Of a DNA stretch of 64,000 nt, positions 57,598 through 64,000 are shown piece by piece. Each line of letters begins with the position of its first letter. Position 1 is the stretch's first letter. A program made the position numbers and the translations under genes. Below the pieces are notes generated by a model. It saw nothing but the letters and a program-made list of their open reading frames with translations, was not told the origin of the DNA and made no database searches. This DNA is from Zhongshania aquimaris (GTDB taxonomy: Bacteria; Pseudomonadota; Gammaproteobacteria; Pseudomonadales; Spongiibacteraceae). Location of the stretch: contig NZ_JAHWDQ010000006.1 in assembly GCF_019312595.1 (NCBI RefSeq), forward strand, positions 124,001-188,000, given 5' to 3'.

Positions 57598-58719
57598 TTA
57601 GTCAGCCAGCTGTGCCACGCTTTTCAGAATTAACCGCACTAACAGAGTCTGCCTGCTAACGCCGGTTTTTGAAAAAATCGACCTCAAGTGCGTGCGTGCG
57701 GTATTGCGGCTCATACCGAGTGCCGCAGACGCCTCATCGAGGCTTAAACCATCGGCCAGCAACAGGGATAGCTGAGCCTCGGTCGGTGTAAAACCAAACA
57801 ATTGAATAATAACCGCAACTGGCGCCTCAGCACCGTACTCCGGGTCACTAATAAATATTGCCACTGTCGGCACCGACTTGCCTTCTGACCACTCGGTGAC
57901 TGGCACGGGCCTAGCGATAACACCTAAGTCTGAAAAATCACCGTCACGCGGCACTCTCATCGCCTCGACAACCGTCGGTTCGTCGCCAGCACGATGTTCC
58001 AATATTCTATTGATTAGGCGCTGTAATTTCTTGGTAGTGGCTTGGTCACCCAGTAGTAAATGCCCATCTTCAACCCGAACATCGGGCTCACGGATAATCA
58101 AATGTTCAGCCATGCGATTACAGCTGAGCACACGACCATCTTCATCCAGAATAATAGTCGCCAATGACAAACTTTCAACCGCACCCGCATATAAAGCGCG
58201 TTCAGACTCGACTTTGTTCAATCTGACATGGAATCTAAGAGCGCGTTCCAAGTGGGGAAGCAATGAGTAAATCAAGTCGCGATCGGCCTGATCGAAGCTT
58301 GCAGATTGCTCGCCGCGAGCAACCCGCAGACCTGCATTCATTTCACCGGGCACCACGATATCCACCCCCAGTGAATCATAAAGTCCCGCTGGTTTCATGC
58401 AGGATTTATAGAGCTCACTCTCCAGCCAGCCTTCGCTGGGCACCAACTCCATCAGGCTTTTTACTTCGCCGGGACGCAGTGACTGAAATGGGTCCATGGC
58501 GAATAGCCGCTCTTGATAGCGCGCTAGGGACTCTAGATTGCCACCCACCACACGCAATACACCGCGACCTTTCTCTGAAGGCTGATTTAGCACCAGCGTC
58601 ACCGACACGGCCTTCATCATTTTGCACAATACTGACAGGAAATCTTGCCACGGCTCTTCTTCCAAAGGGCCTTGGTAAATAGTCGCAATTAATTCGTCAA
58701 AGGCGGGATCAATAAGCAT
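57598..58719 (-). CDS. LuxR-type transcriptional regulator (paralogue 2)
   Basis: This 373-residue regulator has the same build as the protein at 8662-9795: an N-terminal part starting FDELIATIYQGPLEEEPWQDFL, a PAS-like centre (ATIILDEDGRVLSCNRMAE) and a C-terminal LuxR helix-turn-helix (LSLDEASAALGMSRNTARTHL, FSKTGVSRQ). It lies between the meta-cleavage operon and an SDR gene, all on one strand, with a terminator isolating it from the operon. Control of the neighbouring catabolic genes is a reasonable guess, not shown. Confidence 0.87.
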   Translation of the reverse strand: MLIDPAFDELIATIYQGPLEEEPWQDFLSVLCKMMKAVSVTLVLNQPSEKGRGVLRVVGGNLESLARYQERLFAMDPFQSLRPGEVKSLMELVPSEGWLESELYKSCMKPAGLYDSLGVDIVVPGEMNAGLRVARGEQSASFDQADRDLIYSLLPHLERALRFHVRLNKVESERALYAGAVESLSLATIILDEDGRVLSCNRMAEHLIIREPDVRVEDGHLLLGDQATTKKLQRLINRILEHRAGDEPTVVEAMRVPRDGDFSDLGVIARPVPVTEWSEGKSVPTVAIFISDPEYGAEAPVAVIIQLFGFTPTEAQLSLLLADGLSLDEASAALGMSRNTARTHLRSIFSKTGVSRQTLLVRLILKSVAQLAD

Positions 58720-58785
58720 ATCGGCGGCAATCAGACCTTATAATTTATTGGGCCGCCAGTATAACCGAGAAAAGCACAGAGAAAA

Positions 58786-58803
58786 GGCCTTCGACCGAAG
58801 GCC
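58786..58803 (-). terminator. terminator after the meta-cleavage operon
   Basis: On the - strand GGCCTTC-GGTC-GAAGGCC is followed by TTTTCTCTG. It lies about 40 bases after the aldolase stop. Confidence 0.85.
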
Positions 58804-58843
58804 CTTGAAGATGTCGCTATGTAGACTAGCTCAAATTGGCTAG

Positions 58844-59878
58844 CTAAATAAGGCCGCGCGCCTTTGCCATGTCTAGGGCAAGATCTTCAATCATATCTTC
58901 TTGACCACCAACCGTGCGCCGACGCCCTAATTCAACCAGAATATCCCGCGACGACACACCGTATTTTGCTGCCGCGCGCTTGGCGAACAACAGGAACGAG
59001 GAGTACACACCGGCGTATCCCAAGGTTAAGGAATCGCGGTCGATGCGAATCGGGTTATCCATAATGGGCGTGACCAGGTCTTCAGCCACATCCATAATTT
59101 TATACAGATCGATGCCGTGATTGACCTCCATACGATCCATTACCGCAACCAATACCTCCAGCGGCGTATTGCCAGCGCCTGCGCCTAGCCCAGCCACTGA
59201 GCCATCGATACGATTGGCACCGGCCTCAACTGCGACCAAGGAATTCATTACACCAAGGCTGAGATTGTGATGAGCGTGGAAACCCAACTCGGTTTCTGGT
59301 TTCAGTTCGCGCCGCAATAGGGCAATGCGCTCCTTAACTTGGTCTGGCAGTAAATAGCCCGCTGAATCAGTGCAATAGATGCAATTCGCGCCGTAGGACT
59401 CCATGAGTTTGGCCTGCTCAACAATCTGTTCAGCCTCAATCATGTGGGTCATCATGAGAAAGCCGACGGTATCCAGCCCCATTTGCGCCGCCATACCAAT
59501 ATGCTGCTCAGAGACATCCGCTTCGGTGCAATGGGTGGCAACCCGAATCGTCGTCACACCTAAATCCGCCGCCATTTTTAGGTGGTCGACCGTACCGATA
59601 CCAGGTAGCAGAAGCGCGGAAATCTTCGCATTTTTAACCACACCAACAACAGCCTTCAGGTATTCCTCATCGCTGTGCGCTGGAAATCCATAATTGACCG
59701 ACGATCCACCGAGGCCATCACCGTGAGTCACTTCGATTAGCGGCATGCCCGCCTCATCCAAGCCTTTAGCGATAGACATCATCTGCTCTAAAGAAATCTG
59801 ATGTTGTTTGGCGTGCATACCATCGCGCAAACACATATCGTGTAAAACCACTTTTTTCCCGCGTAAATCCATGTTCAA
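58844..59878 (-). CDS. 4-hydroxy-2-oxovalerate aldolase
   Basis: This DmpG/BphI/HsaF-type class II aldolase cleaves 4-hydroxy-2-oxovalerate to pyruvate and acetaldehyde. The catalytic start [15 protein letters not shown] carries the conserved Arg and Asp. [15 protein letters not shown] holds the metal-binding His pair, and [19 protein letters not shown] follows. The C-terminal communication domain binds the dehydrogenase, to which acetaldehyde is channelled. The length is 344 residues. It follows the dehydrogenase gene by six bases, as in other meta-cleavage operons. Confidence 0.95.
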   Translation of the reverse strand: MNMDLRGKKVVLHDMCLRDGMHAKQHQISLEQMMSIAKGLDEAGMPLIEVTHGDGLGGSSVNYGFPAHSDEEYLKAVVGVVKNAKISALLLPGIGTVDHLKMAADLGVTTIRVATHCTEADVSEQHIGMAAQMGLDTVGFLMMTHMIEAEQIVEQAKLMESYGANCIYCTDSAGYLLPDQVKERIALLRRELKPETELGFHAHHNLSLGVMNSLVAVEAGANRIDGSVAGLGAGAGNTPLEVLVAVMDRMEVNHGIDLYKIMDVAEDLVTPIMDNPIRIDRDSLTLGYAGVYSSFLLFAKRAAAKYGVSSRDILVELGRRRTVGGQEDMIEDLALDMAKARGLI

Positions 59879-59884
59879 TTCCCC

Positions 59885-60802
59885 TTAGACTGACGCTATT
59901 GTTGGAAGTGTAAAGCGCCCAGCCAGCATTTCTTCTGCAAACATTTCTGCGGTGCGAAGCCCAGCGGCAGTCATAATGTCTAGATTACCTGCGTACTTGG
60001 GCAGAAAATCTCCCAGTCCTTCCACTTCCATAAACATCGACACGCGATTGCCGTCAAACACAGGTCCATTTTTAAGGCGGTAGCCAGGCACATATTTTTG
60101 TACTTCCGCGACCATATCATCGACTGATTTACGAATCGCATCCTGATCAGGTGTTTCGTCGGTAAGGCAGTGAATGGTATCCCGCATAATCAGTGGCGGC
60201 TCTGCTGGGTTAATGACAATAATTGCCTTACCCTTGCGCGCTCCACCGACTTTCTCCACAGCACCCGCTGTCGTTCGCGTAAATTCATCAATATTCTTGC
60301 GCGTACCAGGACCCACCGATTTTGAGCTAACCGTTGCCACGATCTCGCCGTAGCTAACCGACTGCACTCGCGACACCGCCGCCACCATTGGAATGGTGGC
60401 TTGTCCACCACAGGTCACCATATTGACATTGGTGCTGCCTGCGGCAAGGGCATCCTTCAGATTTACCGGCGGCACGCAGTAGGGGCCAATCGCAGCAGGC
60501 GTTAAATCAATCATTAAAGCGCCCTGCTCATTCACTTTGCGCGAATTTTCGGCGTGTACATAGGCGGACGTCGCGTCAAAGCAAATCTGCACGCCATCGG
60601 CCTTCATGGTCGCCAACATGCCATCAACACCGTCTGCAGTGACCTTTAAACCCATCTCTTTGGCACGAGATAGACCCGGTGAATCAGGATCTACACCCAC
60701 CATCCACACCGGCTCGATCAGCTCCGAACGCAATGCTTTCATAAGCAAATCAGTGCCGATATTGCCGGGACCAATAATTGCTGCCTTAATTTTTTCCGCC
60801 AT
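59885..60802 (-). CDS. acetaldehyde dehydrogenase (acetylating)
   Basis: This DmpF/BphJ/HsaG-type enzyme oxidises channelled acetaldehyde to acetyl-CoA with [13 protein letters not shown] (11-20) is the NAD motif and Cys131 in [13 protein letters not shown] is the catalytic thiol. [15 protein letters not shown] is also conserved. The ATG at 60802 gives 305 residues; six extra codons (to 60820) are possible. It forms a complex with the aldolase encoded just downstream. Confidence 0.95.
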   Translation of the reverse strand: MAEKIKAAIIGPGNIGTDLLMKALRSELIEPVWMVGVDPDSPGLSRAKEMGLKVTADGVDGMLATMKADGVQICFDATSAYVHAENSRKVNEQGALMIDLTPAAIGPYCVPPVNLKDALAAGSTNVNMVTCGGQATIPMVAAVSRVQSVSYGEIVATVSSKSVGPGTRKNIDEFTRTTAGAVEKVGGARKGKAIIVINPAEPPLIMRDTIHCLTDETPDQDAIRKSVDDMVAEVQKYVPGYRLKNGPVFDGNRVSMFMEVEGLGDFLPKYAGNLDIMTAAGLRTAEMFAEEMLAGRFTLPTIASV

Positions 60803-60845
60803 GCTGCTGCACTCTCTCATTTAGCGTTGCGTGGGCCAGCCCACT

Positions 60846-61637
60846 TTATACAAATTGCACTGACGCGCGGCCAATACCGTGTAATTCCATTTCCATTTTG
60901 TCACCGGCAACAACCGGTTCCAGCGGCACCAGCGAACCCGATAAAATCACTTCACCAGCTTTAAAAGGTATACCAAAACGCCCAAGGGTATTCGCCAACC
61001 ACGCCACCGCAGTAAGCGGGTTCCCTTGTACGGCGCTGCCCAAACCTTCGCTTAATAAGCTGCCATTCTTCCAAACCGTAATTTTCAAATTTGGTAAATC
61101 GTGATCGCTAGGATCAGCACTCGCATCCCCGAGCACATACACACCGCAGGATGCATTATCCGCAACCGTATCTTGAATACGAATATTCCAATCTCTGATA
61201 CGCGAATCAACAATCTCGAAACACGGCATAATACATTCGGTAGCGGCCAAAACATCGGCCTCTGTAACACCCGGCCCCTGTAGATCCGCCTTTAACTTAA
61301 AGCCGATTTCCGCCTCTGCGCGGGGTTGAATTAAATTACCGGCAACCGAAATATCAGCGCCATTTGGATAGGCCATGGCATCAGTTAAAAACCCAAAGTC
61401 CGGCTGATGTACACCCAACATATCCTGTACGACTTTGCTGGTAACACCAATTTTCTTGCCGACAATCACTTCGCCATCATCTTCAAGTCGGCGCTTAAGC
61501 ATCTGCAACGAAATATAATACGCGTCATCCAAGGTGATATCAGACAGCCGCTCGGTCAAGGGCTGCAGTGGTTTAAAATCACGCATGGCGTTGTACAAAT
61601 CGTCGCCACACTGGGTAATTAGTTCTTTTTCCATCAT
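60846..61637 (-). CDS. 2-keto-4-pentenoate hydratase
   Basis: This DmpE/MhpD/HsaE-type hydratase adds water to 2-hydroxypenta-2,4-dienoate (or a homologue) to give 4-hydroxy-2-oxovalerate. Conserved pieces are VGKKIGVTSKVVQDMLGVHQPDFG, quoted as GKKIGVTSKVVQ and VHQPDFGFL, then PRAEAEIGF (metal-binding Glu) and CFEIVDSRIRDW. The length is 263 residues. Its start overlaps the hydrolase stop as TAATG. Confidence 0.93.
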   Translation of the reverse strand: MMEKELITQCGDDLYNAMRDFKPLQPLTERLSDITLDDAYYISLQMLKRRLEDDGEVIVGKKIGVTSKVVQDMLGVHQPDFGFLTDAMAYPNGADISVAGNLIQPRAEAEIGFKLKADLQGPGVTEADVLAATECIMPCFEIVDSRIRDWNIRIQDTVADNASCGVYVLGDASADPSDHDLPNLKITVWKNGSLLSEGLGSAVQGNPLTAVAWLANTLGRFGIPFKAGEVILSGSLVPLEPVVAGDKMEMELHGIGRASVQFV

Positions 61638-62470
61638 TAGCCGTTTCTCAAGAAATCGTCGGTACTGCGGTTAAACATATTGCGGTGCTCAACCATAACC
61701 CAATGACCACACTGGGAAACCAGTGTTAAACGAATGTTCGGACAGCCTTTCGCGAGTTTTTGGATGCCGGTTTCCGGCATCATTTTTTCATTCACGCCCC
61801 AAAATGCTAAAACCGGACAGCGAATCTCACTTAGGCGTTCCGTCATATTAGGCACCACCATCGAGGTGATAACCTGACTGTTTTGCTGCTGAAAAATACC
61901 CCAGCGCTCATTGATTAATTGCTCATCAACCACGCTGTCGTCATACACCAAACCTCGACGAATAAAGTCTTCCAGGCGCTCAGGCGCCATGGGACCAGAA
62001 GTGAAAACTTCCTTCATAACCTGCATGCCAGGCATGTGAAAATAGTCAGCCTGCTCTTCAATGCCACCCGGCGCCATTAACACTAACTTATCGACCTGCG
62101 ATGGATTATCCAGGGTGAATTTGATAGCGATCGCACCGCCCAGTGAGTTACCGATTAAGGCGCAGGACGACACGCCTATGTGATCTAACAGCTGCTTTAT
62201 ACACTCAACAAAAAAATCGAGGTGGTACTGCACATTGTCCGGCTTGTCAGAGTAACCGTAACCTATTAAGTCAGGTACGATCACCCGGTAACCCTGCTCA
62301 ACTAAATACGGATAATTGTATTTGAAATTGCTGTGTCCGCTGGCACCGCTACCACTGCCGTGAAGAAATACCACTACAGGCCCACTGCCACTATCTAAAT
62401 AATGCAGTCGCTGCCCATTCGGCAGTTCTGCATAGTTTGCCTCAGGCAATCCCGCGACTATAACTGCCAT
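61637..62470 (-). CDS. alpha/beta hydrolase, probable meta-cleavage product hydrolase
   Basis: The 277-residue enzyme fits the BphD/DmpD/MhpC/HsaD family, which cleaves the C-C bond of ring-fission products. The oxyanion motif is LHGSGSGASGHSNF (36-49), the nucleophile is Ser109 in GNSLGG and the base is His256 in CGHWVMVEH. The usual acid Asp in WGxxD is Glu228 (WGVNEK). The identity of the ring substrate (mono-aromatic, biphenyl-like or steroid-derived) cannot be told from this sequence. It is the first gene of the operon hydrolase-hydratase-dehydrogenase-aldolase. Confidence 0.87.
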   Translation of the reverse strand: MAVIVAGLPEANYAELPNGQRLHYLDSGSGPVVVFLHGSGSGASGHSNFKYNYPYLVEQGYRVIVPDLIGYGYSDKPDNVQYHLDFFVECIKQLLDHIGVSSCALIGNSLGGAIAIKFTLDNPSQVDKLVLMAPGGIEEQADYFHMPGMQVMKEVFTSGPMAPERLEDFIRRGLVYDDSVVDEQLINERWGIFQQQNSQVITSMVVPNMTERLSEIRCPVLAFWGVNEKMMPETGIQKLAKGCPNIRLTLVSQCGHWVMVEHRNMFNRSTDDFLRNG

Positions 62471-62571
62471 TTTTATCGTTCTCCAAAGACCAATTTCTAT
62501 ACATTTCGCGAGTATAAGCGCTGATCACAGACCGCCTCCCCACCCTTTATAAGAGCCGCAATGGTACCGGT

Positions 62572-62595
62572 TTGGGCCAATACCCCTAATACCCC
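62572..62595. promoter_or_regulatory. repeats upstream of the meta-cleavage operon
   Basis: AATACCCC occurs twice in tandem (62579-62586 and 62588-62595) with a 9-base period, abutting the small palindrome TTGGGCCAA (62572-62580). They lie about 110 bases upstream of the hydrolase ATG, where an activator could bind. The rest of 62471-62637 shows no confident promoter. Confidence 0.4.
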
Positions 62596-62637
62596 AAATG
62601 GATGACAGCAATGCAGACTAGGGCCTACAGCCGATTA

Positions 62638-63498
62638 CTATTGAACCACGACATCACTAAACTTCGTTTCCTCACCAAACATCTGCCGAGGTGAGGCCGG
62701 AAGACGCCCATCGACATCGGCAACGCCGTATTCGGCGCCAAGCTCGGCCGCATACCAAACCTTACCACTGCGGGTCATACGCTTACTGTCAGCAGCCAGT
62801 GCTGCAATGACACGCCCGGTAAACTCTGGCGACTCAACCATCGCCGCAAGATGCGCATACAATTCTGGATCGGACTCAATTACCGCCTGTGTGCGCTCAG
62901 TATTCAGCAAACCCATCCACAACGAAACCGCGGCAACTTGGTGCGGCTCAAAGTCTACCGCCATGTCGCGGGCCATTTTATCAACTCCCGCTTTACCCGC
63001 ACCGTAGGCGGGACCATGCATATAGCTACGACCACCAGGGGAAGAGGTATTCACCAACAAGCCGCCCCGCTTAATGAGTAGGGGCGCTGCGTAATACGAG
63101 GCGACATAGCTAGACCTTAAGCCGACATTTAAAATATCCTGCAAGGCGAGAGGCTTCTCCCAAAATGGGCCGGGCAGGGTTAGGCCATCGGGGACGTTCA
63201 GTGCATTGTTGACCAAGATATCAAGGCCATCGTGATCCCGCGCGATTTGCGCAAATAAGGCCGCGACTTGATCATCATCGCCGTGATCACACACCACGGC
63301 GATGCCCTTTCCGCCGCGCCGGTTTATTTCCTCTGCAGTGGCGTATATCGTCCCCGGCAATACCGAGTCGCCCTCCGCTTGACTGCGGCCGGTGACGTAC
63401 ACCGTCGCGCCGGCATCGCCGAGTGCCAACGCAATACCCTTACCGGCACCGCGGCTTGCGCCCGTCACCAGTGCAATACACTCTTTTCCCAGAAACAT
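62638..63498 (-). CDS. SDR family oxidoreductase, DHRS1-like
   Basis: This 286-residue SDR has the features of the DHRS1 group: TGASRGAGKGIALALGDAG, TGRSQAEGDSVLPGTIYATA, quoted as VTGRSQ and LPGTIYATAEEI, then VVCDHGDDDQV and DILVNNAL. Catalytic Ser152, Tyr165 and Lys169 (YGAGK) are present. The substrate is unknown; human DHRS1 acts on steroids and other carbonyls, which is suggestive next to catabolic genes but not decisive. GGGAG five bases before the ATG at 63498 decides the start. Confidence 0.88.
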   Translation of the reverse strand: MFLGKECIALVTGASRGAGKGIALALGDAGATVYVTGRSQAEGDSVLPGTIYATAEEINRRGGKGIAVVCDHGDDDQVAALFAQIARDHDGLDILVNNALNVPDGLTLPGPFWEKPLALQDILNVGLRSSYVASYYAAPLLIKRGGLLVNTSSPGGRSYMHGPAYGAGKAGVDKMARDMAVDFEPHQVAAVSLWMGLLNTERTQAVIESDPELYAHLAAMVESPEFTGRVIAALAADSKRMTRSGKVWYAAELGAEYGVADVDGRLPASPRQMFGEETKFSDVVVQ

Positions 63499-63712
63499 AG
63501 GCTCTCCCTTATTTATGTTTATTCTCGGCATATATCACTGCCCCAGCGCAGAACCCACGCTGACAACTTAATAGACAATACTAATAGGCTTGAAGGCGAA
63601 TAACCCTCCCACGGATAGACGAGATGAAATCAATACCCAACGTGAAATTGCCAAATCCGCGATTTTGAAATATCGTTACACAAAGACACCCAGACTGGAT
63701 GGAAGCCTGATC

Positions 63713-64000
63713 ATGTTGGCATTTAGTAGAAACATTCGGCCCTATGTAGACAGGGAGTTATCCCTAGCCGCTGATGCTAGACGCGCGAAACAATACGCAA
63801 AAGAGTTTGAGCATCTCGAAAATGCCCATGTACTTGGCCAGGAATCCACCTATCAACACACCAAAGTGCACTGCTTAATGCTTGCGTGGGGCCTACGTCA
63901 GGGCAAACTAGGTGAAGTATGGGGACAATTATTCAGGATTATTGGCGCCGCCAGCAAAACTGCCTTGGGATTAGTGCCAAGTGGAAATACCGGGGGCAGC
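63713..64000 (+). CDS. DUF3703 family protein, N-terminal part (runs off the window)
   Basis: The frame is open to the last base with no stop. It encodes FSRNIRPYVDRELSLAADA, then FEHLENAHVLGQESTYQHTKVH, quoted as HLENAHVLGQ and HTKVHCLML, and TALGLVPSGNTGG. This pattern matches DUF3703, a family of about 100-130 residues with no known function. The ATG at 63713 has GGAAG seven bases upstream; the frame is open further upstream but without conserved sequence. It is divergent from the DHRS1-like SDR. Perhaps 20-30 C-terminal residues are missing. Confidence 0.75.
   Translation, partial: MLAFSRNIRPYVDRELSLAADARRAKQYAKEFEHLENAHVLGQESTYQHTKVHCLMLAWGLRQGKLGEVWGQLFRIIGAASKTALGLVPSGNTGGS

Overview
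The window looks like a chromosomal segment of an aerobic marine-type gammaproteobacterium. The gene order of the rpsB-to-tilS envelope block, map-glnD-dapC beside rpsB, and the ISC operon running into ndk-rlmN-pilF-rodZ-ispG-hisS all match gammaproteobacteria related to Pseudomonas and Cellvibrio. The meta-cleavage genes and SDR/LuxR pairs at both ends resemble Spongiibacteraceae-like bacteria; that family placement is an inference, not shown directly. Nearly all of the DNA is coding. I found no tRNA, rRNA, CRISPR array, insertion sequence or prophage gene.

Layout. Bases 1-5.9 kb hold the 3' part of gcvP, a 920-residue unassigned lipoprotein and an OprF/OmpA-like porin, all on +, each ending in a hairpin. 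Bases 5.9-11.3 kb are a loose accessory stretch: dinB under a LexA box, a conserved hypothetical gene, a DUF1244 gene, a histone-H1-like Lys/Ala-rich protein, a LuxR-type regulator, an SDR and a group III truncated haemoglobin. Bases 11.4-20.4 kb (all -) hold der, bamB, a yfgM-like gene, hisS, ispG, rodZ, pilF, rlmN and ndk. Bases 20.6-26.1 kb are the ISC iron-sulfur operon iscR-iscS-iscU-iscA-hscB-hscA-fdx-iscX, with a candidate IscR site over the promoter, and trmJ upstream. Bases 27-47.7 kb (all -) are the block rpsB-tsf-pyrH-frr-uppS-cdsA-dxr-rseP-bamA-skp-lpxD-fabZ-lpxA-lpxB-rnhB-dnaE-accA-tilS, which couples translation, lipid A, phospholipid, undecaprenyl and outer-membrane protein biogenesis. 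Divergent from it is the translationally coupled set map-glnD-dapC-nth (48-53.3 kb).

Bases 53.3-64 kb are again accessory: a PhzF-family enzyme with a small membrane protein, facing a MocR-type regulator; a YeeN/YebC-type gene; an SDR and a second LuxR regulator, paralogous to the one at 8.7 kb; and a four-gene operon for the lower meta-cleavage pathway (hydrolase, 2-hydroxypentadienoate hydratase, acylating acetaldehyde dehydrogenase, 4-hydroxy-2-oxovalerate aldolase). This operon would turn a ring-cleavage product into pyruvate and acetyl-CoA, but no ring-cleaving dioxygenase lies in the window. A DHRS1-like SDR and the 5' part of a DUF3703 gene close the window.

I do not see a clearly new multi-gene system. 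The items most worth following are the unassigned lipoprotein, the repeated LuxR-SDR pairing with unusual inverted repeats, the phased direct repeats in front of the MocR regulator, an Nth with altered cluster-cysteine spacing, a meta-cleavage hydrolase with Glu at the usual Asp position, and a 28-base palindrome in front of the haemoglobin gene.
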